A DNA stretch of 64,000 nt from Malachius bipustulatus (taxonomy: Eukaryota; Arthropoda; Insecta; Coleoptera; Melyridae): NCBI GenBank assembly GCA_910589415.1, contig OU342633.1:39810210-39874209 (forward strand). The letters run 5' to 3'. The notes under the pieces were generated by a model. It saw only the letters and a list, made by a program, of their open reading frames with translations, was not told the DNA's origin and did no database searches. Positions 35,320 to 46,479 of the stretch are shown piece by piece. Every line of letters begins with the position of its first letter. Positions within the stretch are counted from its first letter, which is position 1. A program made the translations under genes and the position numbers.

Positions 35320-35773
35320 AAATAGGTCGGGGTCGGTCCTCGACGCCCGCCAACCCCTCTACGCGGCCAAGAACAACCCCCGGAAGGGGTGAAACGGGAA
35401 CTCGCCGCGTGAAATCGACGAAAATCCGTCCCCGCCCGTATTCGAGGTCGCTGAACGCGATGCTGACGTCGAGGTCGGTCATCGACGCCCGCCAACCCCT
35501 CTACGCGGCACGCGGCCGAAAATCCGTCCCCACCCGTTTTCGAAAATGCTCATCAACGAACGAGAACTAAAAAGTTCTCATGGTAACTTTTCACCCCTTC
35601 CGGGGGTTGTTCTTGGCCGCGTACAGGGGTCGGCGGGCGTCGAGGACCGACCTCGACGTCAGCATCCCCGTAAACGGACGGGGACGGATTTTCGTCGATT
35701 TCACGGGGCGAGTTCCCGTTTCACCCCTTCCAGGGGTTGTCATGGCCGCGTAGAGGGGTTGGCGGGCGTCGAG
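35320..35773. repeat. GC-rich inverted and tandem repeat block (left part)
   Basis: Words such as CGACGCCCGCCAACCCCTCT, GAAATCGACGAAAATCCGTC and GGGGTGAAACGGGAACTCG recur in direct and inverted orientation within 450 bp. It is strikingly GC-rich in an AT-rich neighbourhood. It is interrupted at 35773 by the LTR retrotransposon, and the remainder lies at 50143-50390. Confidence 0.75.
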
Positions 35774-38479
35774 TGCAGCGTGCCTTGCACGCTACGTTTT
35801 CTTTTTCAAAATTTTGATCCTCGATTTAGAATATTTTTATAAAGTTCAGAAGAGTTATGATTGACTGTACATTTTTGCTGGTGTAAGAGGCTGTATTAGG
35901 CAAAGATCACGAACGAACATCTGGCAGCTATTAAGAAATTCCTGCTTTTGTTATTTGAGTAAGACGTAGAAAACATGTCTGGTCGATTTTCTGTCCCGGT
36001 TCTAGGTTTTCAGAGTTTGAAAAGTATATCATCTTATGCGAATTAATTTTCCGCGTCTAACGAGACCACTCTCATCTTGCTACTCTAGATTTCCGATTAG
36101 TTATCCAGATAAAACCTAAAATATTATTTCTTTGGGTGTGGGTTAAAAAACAGGAAAAGATAGTTGAGAAGACCCATAAAGAAACATATAAAAAAACTTG
36201 CATTTCGTTCTGAGACACGACAGGCCTCGAGTATATGCGGATTCACGATTGTGAAATTTAAGTTTGGATAGAGGGAGAACGGAAGAGGTTGGTCGTACTG
36301 CCGAAAGTGTACCAAAGTATATGAGAATCGATCCGACACCGTCGCGTGCGAGTTTTAAGTGTTGCATACCATCAATGATAAGGTTTGAATTTGAAAGTAG
36401 GTCACCAAGTTCGGTTAGACAGTGGTTAGGGCGCATGCGGTGGCGTCATCCCAAAAAAAACTATAAATGGAGGTAAAGGACGCTTCAGGTTCATTTTTCG
36501 ATCTAAATTGGGCAGATCATGTAGCTCGTCTACAAATTCGTGAATTAATATTAGTCCCTTGTGTAAGTATATAGATATTGTTATGGTGAAGTTATTTCTG
36601 TGAAAGATGCAGTCTTACGTAAGTAATCTTCTGAATTTAATTTTGGTCATTATAACTAATATTCGCTTTCTTGTCTTTACAGACAAGGGACTTACTTACT
36701 ACTAGATTTAATTTTGGGCTTCTTATTTCTGACTTACTTAGGGACTTACTTATTATTGGATTTAGTTTTAAACTTATTTTGGAGTTTCAAGTTCTAGAAT
36801 GTTAGGTCCCGACTTCCAGTTTTGATTTTTAACTACTAATTTCCGATTTCCAGTTTTTGATTTCGATCTTTGAATTTCTAAGTTTTAACTTTTGATTCCT
36901 GAATTTTAATTTCGAACTTCTAGTTCTGAGTTTTGAGTTCCAATTTTCAAACTTCTGATTTACACGAAAGTTTACATAAAGATTCGATCATGTGGAGGCT
37001 TATGTAGGTACCTACCTAGGTAGGTACACTAGCCTGTGTGAAAGGTGATATTTGTGGAAGCTTGGAAAAATAAAGAAGAATGGTGGAGTTTAGTTTGGAG
37101 ACATGGAAGGTTTCATCAGGCAGAGGTCCTAGCACTTTGATATTTGGTCGTCACAAGGTAGCAGGGAGAGCAGTCCAGCTCATCCGGCACCTGGAGCACC
37201 AACCAAGGGGTGCTAACACCAGCACAAAGGCAGTTCCAGTAACCATGCCGGCCTATGCTTTGATCATCGCGCTTAATTAGGTTAGAGGAACCTTAGTTCG
37301 TCAGTTTTGAGATGGAGTTTTGGATAATAAGGTATGTCTTTATGAGTGAATAAACTTTTGCTATTTTCCGATAATCAAGAAAATTAAATAAATTCAAGTA
37401 CAGTGTTTAATTGATTTCATCACCTATGACTTTCTAAGTGAATTTGATTTTTGATAATATGTTATGAACTTTTATTGTGGTCAACAAGTGACTAATGTAA
37501 TGGTTATGTGTAAAAATAATTTATTAAATTTATCGTATGTGTTTAGGATTTCGAGTTAGAGATGATCATTTTCTAAATTAAATTTTGAATTTCAGATTTT
37601 GTAGGTAGATACCTGTTTTTATATTGAAACTTTTGCTTAAGATAAATTTGAATTTTTTGAGAAATAACTTCTGATCTAACTCGGAGTTCTATTCAGAATC
37701 ATACCTATGTGTTATAGTTTAGAAATTGTTTAATAGAATTTGAACTTTAGAAATTTTTATCTGAACTATTTTGAATTTTAGTCATGTAGGTTTGATATCT
37801 TTGGTAATAAGGTAGTATTTATGTTTGAAGGTTTGAATCAGGATTACTGATTTTGATTATTAGATTTATTGTTTAGGTATAAGATCTATTGGTGATTACC
37901 AGCCTAGTCTATTGTACTGATGAAATTGATTTTAATAAATCTTTGTATTAAAATTCAACAATTTTAGAGTATTAAGAATCAACCCTCCTCATGTTCTTTT
38001 AAATTATTTATTCAATCAGTAGAGTAACATCAAGAATAGGGCGATATATCCTGGTATATTTTGGTGAGGTTTATTAATTTTTGGTTATTGTTTTTAAAAT
38101 TGTTAGGAGTTACTACGGGTCCAGTCTGGTTCGGTGGATGCTGGATTTTCCAGAGGAAAGCCACATTTATCTGTCCCGGACTGGATAATCACAACGAACC
38201 TTTTGGTGAAGTTTGGTTTTGGTTTGATACTTTGGAAATTTTAGACGATCACTTTTCAAAATTTAAAATTTATTTTTCTTCCGACATTTAGAATATTTGG
38301 GTGGGGCATTCGAAATTTGATATGTCCTACTCGACAGGCCAATGTGGCTAATGTTACAAATTTGCCTAGTCACATTGAGATCTGTCAATAGCCACCTCCT
38401 TTTTGGGGTTAAGGTAAGTGAATTATTTTTTATTATTCAACTTTTTGAGTGGGAGTAAGCGAGGGGGAGGAAGGCTCCA
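35774..38479 (+). repeat. 5' LTR
   Basis: It is 2,706 bp and begins with a perfect 7-bp hairpin (AGCGTGC CTT GCACGCT). A TATAAA box lies at 36463-36468, with initiation expected near 36490. AATAAA signals occur at 37069 and later. A TAGGTAGGTACC palindromic run sits near 37010. Short open frames at 37080 and 38061 recur in both LTRs and are probably non-coding. Confidence 0.95.
36463..36468 (+). promoter_or_regulatory. TATA box in the 5' LTR
   Basis: TATAAA in ACTATAAATGG, followed after about 25 bases by TTCAGGTTCATT, which fits an insect initiator. The same site recurs in the 3' LTR near 48126. This would make U3 about 0.7 kb. Confidence 0.5.
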
Positions 38480-38497
38480 AGCGGTGCCGTGACCAGG
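38480..38497 (+). promoter_or_regulatory. Candidate primer-binding site
   Basis: Immediately after the 5' LTR: AGCGGTGCCGTGACCAGG. The GTGCCGTGACC core resembles tRNA-derived binding sites of insect LTR elements. The usual initial TGG is not exact, so the primer tRNA is not assigned. Confidence 0.45.
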
Positions 38498-39044
38498 ATA
38501 AATCAATCTCCTTATTCTTTTTTCGAAAACTTTCTCAAACTTTGAGAAGAATTAATGAACATGAGGTGTTGGTGTTTTCATAATTTTTGAAAAAAAAAAA
38601 GGAACTTTTTCAAAATTTAGACAAGTAAAGACAAATACCTTTCTTAGTTGCGTAAAGTTTACAGATGGACTAAAACCAAAAGGTAAGGTTTGAAATTTTC
38701 AACGAAGGACTTCGAGGGAATTCAGACCTGTGGTATTTGAGTCCGTGTTGTTTTCTTTTTGACGTTTCAGCTTTTTAGGTTCCAGCCCAGACGGTGTGGT
38801 AAACCTGAAGATGTGGTTTTCGAGTTCGATAATTTTTTAATTTTTCAGCTTAGGTGGAGTTACAGATAGAATCAGCAACAATCTGATTTTTGAAATTTTG
38901 GTTTTGGATAATTCTGTTAGGTCAGGTCAAGTCAACTAAGAAAAGGAACGACAATTTTCGTTTTCTTTGTTTCAGGTAAAGTTGGTTGAAAAGTCTTGTT
39001 TGAGAATTTTGAGGCAAAAATTTTTTTTGAGATAAATAGTGAAA

Positions 39045-40841
39045 ATGGATTTCATTGAGGAAAATACTACAGTCGGTTTTGAGGTCGTTGATCTCAAGGT
39101 AGATGAGATTAAGTATGAAATTTTATTAAGAGGAGAAGTTCCACATTGGAACGGAAATTATAGGCGTACACAATTAAGTCAACTTTTGAGAATAAATGGA
39201 GGAGTCACTGTGACTATCTCTCCTTTTGATTTTAATGAGGATTTGAGTCAAGTTTTGGATTCTATTTTGGATATGACTGAAATATTGCACGATGAGGTAA
39301 TTATTTCCCCTCAGTCTAATGTAGCTAGGAGATTTTCTTCGAGGTTAGCTCATTTGTTAGGAAGAATAGACAGGATGAAGGTCACTTCCGATGTTCAGAC
39401 TGCTAGTCGAGATCAGGTTAGAGCAGATGCTCTACGATTGCGAGGCGATTTTAAGAAAAAAATTGTCGGTGAGGTAGTCAGTTCAAGAACAGAAATCCCA
39501 CAAAGATCGCAGGCCTCTCTTTTAGATCAAGCATTTGATAGGTTATCTTGTCATAATGCTTCAACTACTCATGAAGATAATCTTCATACGGTTTCGAGAG
39601 TCCCTTCGAATCTTCCAGAAGATCTATCGTTAAGAAGGTTAGGCTTAAGAAGCCATAACACCAATCCGTTTTTAGATTGTGATCAGGTACCCTTTGACTA
39701 TGATAATCAGGCACATTCGAGCAGTTTTGTACCCCCAGTGAGAAATCCATCACCCACTTTCTCACAGTTTAGTCTCAATTCTCAAGTCCCATCCATCCAG
39801 TTAGTGGCGCCTATAGATAAGGTCATCCCGGTGTATAAATGGGGATTATGTTTTACTGGTAAAGAAAAGGGAATTGAAGTTATAAAATTTTTAGAAAGAG
39901 TTCGTGAACTTAGTCAAGCTAGGGGAGTCCCCCTTGATACAGTTTTTAATAGTGCAGTCGATTTATTTAAGGAACCAGCTCTCTCATGGTTCCGAAGTAT
40001 TAAGTATCAGTTGAGGTCTTGGCGAGACTTGGAGGCAAGAATTGGTAATACTTTCATCCCTCCAAATTACGATGAAGAACTCCTAGAGGAGATTCGCTCC
40101 TTTAGGCAAAGGAATAATGAAAATGTCGTTACGTTTATTGCAAATTTAAGGATGAAGTTTTCACACCTTTTAAATCCAATTTCTATTCCGGAACAGTTGA
40201 AGATAGTTAGGAGAAACCTCCTACCCGATTTGAATTCGAAGTTATGTTTGATTGATCTGGCTTCCTATGAGCAGTTAGAATGTCTATGCAGGCAGATCGC
40301 GAAGAATTCGGTGATAATGAGTGGAGTAGAGGGTAAGGTCCGTGTAGGTAGACCCCAAGCAGCACCTGTGGGAACGACAGCTAGGGAAGCGAAGGAAATC
40401 CCAAAGGTTAAAGTAGAGACCCCTCGTCCACCTTTTCCTCCCCGAAGATTTGCGAATGCCCCAAATCAGTCGATGAATAAGTCAGACCGACCCCCAGTCA
40501 GCTCTTTTTCCTGTTGGAATTGTGACCAGGCGGGTCATTCATTTAATTTTTGTCCACATCCACTTGAGAAATTTTGTTTTTCGTGCGGTTTGAAAGGAGC
40601 AATAGCGCCTTCTTGTCCCCGATGTCATCATTCAGGGAAAGATAACCAGGAAGCAGTTGAGTCCAAAGACGTTAAGAAGGTGGTGGATTGTCCAGAAACT
40701 CGGGAGTCGAATTTAGGTAAAGAAAGTTCTAAGGCAGATTCAAAAAACGAGTCGGCGAGAGAAGATTTTGGCGCGACTTCCCTCGAGTTTCGAAGACGCC
40801 AACCAGGTCCAGAATCAGGTGCGATTCCGAAGAGACGTTAG
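39045..40841 (+). CDS. gag: Gag polyprotein of the LTR retrotransposon
   Basis: 598 codons from an ATG in context GTGAAAATGG to TAG at 40839-40841. The middle part (residues about 265-420) is the capsid-like region with RSFRQRNNENVVTFIANLRM, matching the retrotransposon-Gag fold of Ty3/gypsy elements. The C-terminal zinc knuckle is CX2CX4HX4C (C490, C493, H498, C503). It is followed by a second Cys cluster (C511, C514, C524, C527) without the His, a CX2CX9CX2C pattern. A charged Ser/Lys/Glu tail follows. Gag packages the RNA into virus-like particles. A -1 slippery heptamer (40742-40748) lies 33 codons before the stop and would give Gag-Pol. Confidence 0.9.
   Translation: MDFIEENTTVGFEVVDLKVDEIKYEILLRGEVPHWNGNYRRTQLSQLLRINGGVTVTISPFDFNEDLSQVLDSILDMTEILHDEVIISPQSNVARRFSSRLAHLLGRIDRMKVTSDVQTASRDQVRADALRLRGDFKKKIVGEVVSSRTEIPQRSQASLLDQAFDRLSCHNASTTHEDNLHTVSRVPSNLPEDLSLRRLGLRSHNTNPFLDCDQVPFDYDNQAHSSSFVPPVRNPSPTFSQFSLNSQVPSIQLVAPIDKVIPVYKWGLCFTGKEKGIEVIKFLERVRELSQARGVPLDTVFNSAVDLFKEPALSWFRSIKYQLRSWRDLEARIGNTFIPPNYDEELLEEIRSFRQRNNENVVTFIANLRMKFSHLLNPISIPEQLKIVRRNLLPDLNSKLCLIDLASYEQLECLCRQIAKNSVIMSGVEGKVRVGRPQAAPVGTTAREAKEIPKVKVETPRPPFPPRRFANAPNQSMNKSDRPPVSSFSCWNCDQAGHSFNFCPHPLEKFCFSCGLKGAIAPSCPRCHHSGKDNQEAVESKDVKKVVDCPETRESNLGKESSKADSKNESAREDFGATSLEFRRRQPGPESGAIPKRR
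40742..40748 (+). promoter_or_regulatory. -1 ribosomal frameshift heptamer (A AAA AAC)
   Basis: In the gag frame the codons read TCA AAA AAC GAG, so the heptamer A_AAA_AAC sits in the phase required for simultaneous -1 slippage. The pol frame is -1 relative to gag and opens at 40733 after a TAA (40730-40732), so the slip site is inside the 109-base overlap. Possible downstream stems: AGTCG/CGACT (40750-40754 with 40774-40778) or TTGGCG/CGCCAA. Confidence 0.75.
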
Positions 40842-40852
40842 AATCGAGACAG

Positions 40853-43800
40853 GTGAACTCGAACCTTTCTAAGCAGATCAGTCCAGTTTTTGAGAGTAAA
40901 GATGCAGATAATAGACCGTATATCTCTATTGAGTTGGAGGGTTTTGAGATTCTAGCTCTAGTTGACACTGGGGCAAATATTTCCATCTTAGGTGCAGGAA
41001 CTGAGTCGATTTGGGAACTATTGGAGTCCAATCGAGTTGTTAAAGATAAATTACCACGAGTGACCGTAGCAAACGGACAGCCACAAACAGTTCTAGGTAC
41101 TGTAATTTTGCCTATTTGTTTTGAGGATAGGTTGATTGAGTTAGAATTTACAATTATCCCTACTATATCCCACGCTGTTATTTTAGGTTCTGATTTTTGC
41201 AAGCAGGTTGAGTTGGCTATCGATTTTAAAAATCAAGTTTTCGACATTAATGAGATTACAGGAGAGACTCCAAATTTAGGTACTTATCTTGAGGAGTTGT
41301 CAGAGGAACAACAGTTGGTTTTAGATAAAGTGATAAAGCAGTACGAATTACTTGCTTCGAAAGCTCCCGGTCGTACGAGTGAAATTACACATTTCATAGA
41401 TACAGGTTCAGCTAGACCCGTGAAGCAGAGGCAGTACCCTCTGTCTCCTGCTATCACCAAATTTTTACATCAAGAAGTAGATTCAATGTTAAGAGATGGA
41501 GTTATAGAGGAAAGTAATTCAGCTTGGTCAAGTCCTGTTTTGATGGTTCCAAAAAGTGACGGTACCTACCGTATGTGTTTTGATGGTCGTAAGATCAATG
41601 AGTTGACTGTTAAGGATTCCTACCCACTACCGTTAGTAGATAGTATTTTGAGTAAAGTAGCTGGGTCTACTTATCTATCTTCGATTGATTTAACAAAGGC
41701 GTTTTGGAATATTCCCTTGGAGGAAACCTCCAAGCCCAAAACGGCGTTTCAAGTTCATGGTCGAGGTCTTTTTCAGTTTAAGGTTATGCCTTTTGGGTTG
41801 TGTAATGCCGCACAAACACAACAACGGTTAATGGACCACCTATTTAGGGGTACTAAGTTTGAAGATCGAGTTTTTACTTATTTGGATGACATTATTTGTG
41901 TGTCCAATTCGTTCGAGGAACACATTGCTCTTCTTGCTGAAGTGTTGGAGATTCTCACTAAAGCCGGGTTGAAAATCAACCTGGATAAGTGTAAGTTCTG
42001 TAGAGATTCGTTATCGTTTTTGGGTTATGTGGTAGATAGGAAAGGTCTAAGGACCGATCCAGGAAAAGTTCAGGCTATTGTTGATATGCCATCACCTAAA
42101 ACTACCACCGAAGTTAGAAGAGTAATTGGAATCCTCCAATGGTATCGAAAGTTCATCCCTAATTTTTCCACCGTGTCTGAGCCAATTACATCGCTTATTA
42201 AGGGTCGTAAGAAACACACTCCAGTTATTTGGACGGAAGAAGCCGAAGAGGCTTTCCAAAACCTTAAGGAATTGTTGGTTTCAGCTCCCATTTTAGTCAA
42301 ACCGGATCCCAACCTACCTTTCTTCATTCAGACGGATGCAAGTGACGTAGGGGTGGGGGCCATTTTATATCAAGTTAAGGATGATTTTGAGCACCCTATA
42401 GCTTATGCTTCTAGAAAGCTTCTCAAGACTGAGAAGAAAAATTACACGGTTACAGAGAAGGAGTGTCTTGGAGTTATTTTTGGTATTGAAAAATTTAGGT
42501 GTTATGTCGAGGGCACAGAATTTACAGTTGTTACTGACCATGCCAGCCTACAATGGCTGTATAAAATTAAAGATCCAGTCGGCAGAATTGCTAGGTGGAC
42601 AGTCAGGTTAAGTGGATTTAAGTTCAAGGTTGTCCATCGTCCCGGTAAGAATTTGGTAATGGCTGATTTTCTGTCCAGACATATTTCTTTGATTAATGTT
42701 AAATCTTTTACACCAGACACCTGGTATGTTGAGATGATTAATAAAGTCCGCTGTAACCCAGCGAAATTTCCAGATTTTGACGTTAAGGATAATATTTTGT
42801 ATAAACATATTAGGCCAAAACACGACATCCAGTCCAATTTTTCAGACTGGAAAATAGTAGTTCCAACTGAGAATAGGAAAGAGGTTTTTGTTGAGTGTCA
42901 TGATCATCCGACTTCAGCTCATTTGGGTATTTCAAAGACGTTGGCAAGAATTTTGGAAAATTATTATTGGCCAGGAGTAAAGGAGTCAGTGAGACGTTAT
43001 GTTAGATCATGTGAGACTTGTGGTGCCCACAAATCCACAAATCAATCTCCAGCTGGTTTAGGAGGAAATCAGCGTAAAGTTGACTTTCCGTTTCAGTCTA
43101 TTTCTTTAGATTTTATGGGACCTTTCCCAAGATCTAAATCAGGAAATACCCAATTGTTAGTTATTACCGATTCTTTCACCCGATTTGTTATAGTAAAACC
43201 CCTTCCTAAGGCCACTTCGGCCAAGGTCGTGAAAATTTTGGAGAGAGAAATCTTTTTGGTTTATGGAACTCCAGAGGTCGTGTGTTGTGATAATGGTAGT
43301 CAGTTCAGGTCTAGAGAATTCAAAGAATTAATGAAGAAATATCAGGTTCCTAAGATCTGGTATAATCCCAGTTACCACCCCCAGGTTAATCCAACCGAAA
43401 GGGTGAATAAAGTTTTGGGGAGTGCTATAGCGTCATATATTAAAGATGACGATCATCGAACATGGGACGAACATATTTTCGAGATTGCTCAGGCAATTAA
43501 TACCTCGGTACACGAGTCCACAGGGTACTCACCCTCTTTTTTGGTTTTTGGACGTTACACACCAGTGAATGGTAGTTTTTATAAGGATGTTGATTATAGT
43601 TCTTTTGACCCAGTCGATTTTTCCAATCGACTTAAATGGCAGTCCGAGGTGAGCAAAGTTCCTAAACTTTATCCACAAATCCAGGAGAAAATTAGAAAAT
43701 CTTTTGAGAAAAATGTTAAGAGATATAACCTTCGTAGGCGAGAAGTTAATTATCAGGAAGGTGATAAAGTGTGGAAGAAAAACTTCGTTCTTTCCAAAGC

Positions 43801-43972
43801 GGTCGATAAGTTTTCCAAGAAATTGGCTCCGAAATATGTCCCGGCTATGATAAAGAAAATTAAAGGTACTGGTAAGGTTGTTGTTCTTTCAGATCTGTCA
43901 GGAAAAATCCTGGGAGATTTTCACGTAAGTGATATTAAACCATTTGTTGAGATTCAGAATAGCCAGTGTTAG
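40853..43972 (+). CDS. pol: Pol polyprotein (protease, RT, RNase H, integrase)
   Basis: The open frame actually begins at 40733, and expression is expected by -1 frameshift from gag, so 40853 (GTG) is only a formal start for numbering. Domains: aspartic protease DTGA (residues 38-41); RT about 200-390 with MVPKSDGTYRMCFDGRKIN and catalytic YLDD (343-346); RNase H from FIQTDAS (Asp495) to TDHASLQWL (Asp562); integrase with an HX4H/CX2C zinc domain (H685, H690, C720, C723) and a DDE core D753, D813, E849 (35-residue final spacing). The C-terminus has a basic SH3-like region (LAPKYVPAMI...) and no chromodomain. All catalytic residues are present and there is no internal stop, so the copy may be active. 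Confidence 0.95.
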   Translation: MNSNLSKQISPVFESKDADNRPYISIELEGFEILALVDTGANISILGAGTESIWELLESNRVVKDKLPRVTVANGQPQTVLGTVILPICFEDRLIELEFTIIPTISHAVILGSDFCKQVELAIDFKNQVFDINEITGETPNLGTYLEELSEEQQLVLDKVIKQYELLASKAPGRTSEITHFIDTGSARPVKQRQYPLSPAITKFLHQEVDSMLRDGVIEESNSAWSSPVLMVPKSDGTYRMCFDGRKINELTVKDSYPLPLVDSILSKVAGSTYLSSIDLTKAFWNIPLEETSKPKTAFQVHGRGLFQFKVMPFGLCNAAQTQQRLMDHLFRGTKFEDRVFTYLDDIICVSNSFEEHIALLAEVLEILTKAGLKINLDKCKFCRDSLSFLGYVVDRKGLRTDPGKVQAIVDMPSPKTTTEVRRVIGILQWYRKFIPNFSTVSEPITSLIKGRKKHTPVIWTEEAEEAFQNLKELLVSAPILVKPDPNLPFFIQTDASDVGVGAILYQVKDDFEHPIAYASRKLLKTEKKNYTVTEKECLGVIFGIEKFRCYVEGTEFTVVTDHASLQWLYKIKDPVGRIARWTVRLSGFKFKVVHRPGKNLVMADFLSRHISLINVKSFTPDTWYVEMINKVRCNPAKFPDFDVKDNILYKHIRPKHDIQSNFSDWKIVVPTENRKEVFVECHDHPTSAHLGISKTLARILENYYWPGVKESVRRYVRSCETCGAHKSTNQSPAGLGGNQRKVDFPFQSISLDFMGPFPRSKSGNTQLLVITDSFTRFVIVKPLPKATSAKVVKILEREIFLVYGTPEVVCCDNGSQFRSREFKELMKKYQVPKIWYNPSYHPQVNPTERVNKVLGSAIASYIKDDDHRTWDEHIFEIAQAINTSVHESTGYSPSFLVFGRYTPVNGSFYKDVDYSSFDPVDFSNRLKWQSEVSKVPKLYPQIQEKIRKSFEKNVKRYNLRRREVNYQEGDKVWKKNFVLSKAVDKFSKKLAPKYVPAMIKKIKGTGKVVVLSDLSGKILGDFHVSDIKPFVEIQNSQC

Positions 43973-44940
43973 TGTAGAGCGCGCTTTAGGGGTGACCTAG
44001 TTGTGTTGTATTCAAGTTGGCGCCCCTAGTGTAAAGCTCCGTTCACACGTAAAGGCGAAATACATCCTATTTGTTTGTAGTTTGAGAATTTAGAAAGAAT
44101 TCGTTTAGTGTGTCAATAGTAAGTTTTTCAGTAAATTTAGTTACGGTTTTGGGAGAAAAAGTAAAGGTTGTTTAGAGTCAGGAGTCTTTGTAGAGGTCGA
44201 GTCGAGTTTAGAGAAAATCCTTTTATAGGTACTTAGGTTAAAATAATTTGAGACTGATAACGTTAGCGTACAAATTAAATAAATTTAGCTAACCTACCAG
44301 TAATTGTTGTTGAGGTAGAGGTTGAGTTACACTTTAGTCATGGCCAGACTAATTTGTAAAATATTTTTAAACGGTCGCGTTAGAGCCCCATGCAAATAAG
44401 TGAGCTACGTGACTAGGCGTTGGGTTGAGTTGATTTAGGTGAGTTCTTAATTGAAAATTTCGAGTTCTGTTAGAGTTGATAATTGGCATAATCTAAATAT
44501 AAATCTGAGCTGTTATCATCCTAACAGTAACTTTCAGGAACGATCCGTTGAGTAGAGTTGAGAATTGAGGTAGTTATAAAACTTTTAGGTTGAGATCTTG
44601 AATAAAAAAAGCTCCTGATGATAAAAATCTTTTCCATTCCTTTGATTAAGGTTAAGTCGAGGCAATATTTTTAGCTAGAGTTTGAGATTCAATAAGTACA
44701 GTTAGTTGAGATTTAAGAATTCTTTCAGTTGACACATTATCTCGAATATCTTTGATGGTGTTTAATTTTGGCGGAACAACATTAACCGGGTGATTAATGA
44801 GTTATGATTGGAAATTAACTATACAGATTTTGACAAGAAATTTTGAGTTTTAAAAGTCTCTTCATTTGTAAGAACTTTTCAAGTTTGCTCTTTTGAGAAC
44901 ATTTGAGTAGTGTGACAGTTAAAAGTAAAAATCTTTCTCT

Positions 44941-45300
44941 TTGAAAATTTTTATTTCCTTAATAATTGAGATAGAGTTCGTTGGTAAGTAAAACCACATA
45001 TAGGTCCAACGTTTGAGATTTGATTTTCTTTTTGAAAATCTTTATTCTTTAATAATTGAGATAGAGTTCGTTGGTAAGTAAAACCACATATAGGTCCAAC
45101 GTTTGAGATTTGATTTTCTTTTCGAAAATTTTTATTCTTTAATAATTGAAATAGAGTTCGTTGGTAAGTAAAACCACATATAGGTCCAACGGTTGAGATT
45201 TGATTTTCTTTTTGAAAATTTTATTCTTTGAGATAGAGTTCATTGGTAAGTAAAACCACTTCATAGGTCCAATGATTGAGATTTGGTTTCTCGTTTGAAA
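44941..45300 (+). repeat. 90-bp tandem repeat, about four units
   Basis: Units start near 44941, 45032, 45122 and 45212, each containing GATAGAGTTCGTTGGTAAGT or close variants. The last unit is shorter and most diverged. Confidence 0.85.
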
Positions 45301-46479
45301 ATTTTCTTTAGACAATGACAACATCTTTGGGGTTATTTTTGGTACTTTCCACCCTGGTATTACCTAAAGAGAAAGTATCCAGCCATTTTGAAAATAGTTC
45401 CAGTGGCTGATTTCTTGTATATATTTCTATGTGCTTCTTTCTTTTTTCTTTTTCACTGTTTTCAGTATACATCTAAGTTCGCTTTTGATCTTTTATCTCT
45501 TCTTTAGGGTCCTTTTGTTTGCCCTTTTCCGCCCTGCCCCGTCTAAAGTGAAAACGACAATCGGGTCCTTTTTCGTCCTTTTTCGCCCTGCACCGTCTAA
45601 AGTGAAAACTGACAGTCCTTTTTAGGACAATATAGTATGTTTATCCTTTGATGACAATTTTGAATTAGGAAATTATTTCTAATTTCTTTTAAGTAAAGTA
45701 GGGACTTTACTCCCTATATTTTGACGTCGAGTTCCACCTTGACCAACATAATAGTATAATTCTGAAGGTCTAACACATTTGTGTAAGTTTTAGAGTAATA
45801 ATTTGGATTTGAGATAGTTTTGAGTCTTTGAGTTTAGGTGTCTGGGTAAGTCTCGACGGGTTCTTGAGTAAGAATGGCCGCACAGTTCCAGTACCACTTT
45901 GAGTCATTCAGTAGAGAAATTTAGTGACGTAGGTCTCAGTAGAGGAAAATCTTGGAAAATTAAATCTGTCTTACTACTGATACTTAGCGTTCGCGTTAAT
46001 TAATTTTGAGAAATAAAATCCGAGTTGGAGTCTCAGAATTTCATCTATTCTTGTGCTTTTGATAACCACTTGACTGAATCTTGTTGAATAATTTGGACGT
46101 TTTTGGAAAACAATTTTGACATTTTTGAGTATAGATAATTTAGATATCCCGATTTTGACATTTTTTGAGTATGAATATCTTCGATATTTCGGTTTTGACA
46201 TTTTGAGGTATGAATAATTTTGATTTGGAGGTATCCAGATCAAAATACTTTGAGTATGAACAATTTTGACATTTAACCCGATTTAGACGTCTTGGAGTTT
46301 GAGGTGTAAGTAGAACTCTTAGATTTGAAATTTCTTTAGGCTTTTCTAGGTAGAAATTTAGTTTTGGTTTTTTTAGATTTCTCTATGATTTCCTTTGTTA
46401 GGAATCATATTTCACTCCAAAGTCGTTAGGACGTTATTCTTAACTAACTAACGATCAAGGAAACCTTTTAGCTTTTGAC

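Noticed and set aside
36000..38479. Small genes within the LTR (frames at 37080 and 38061)
   Set aside because: They are identical in both LTRs, short, without motifs, and lie in U3/R/U5 sequence.
40729..41202. 157-codon antisense open frame
   Set aside because: It lies entirely opposite gag-pol and mirrors its codon structure; no motif of its own.
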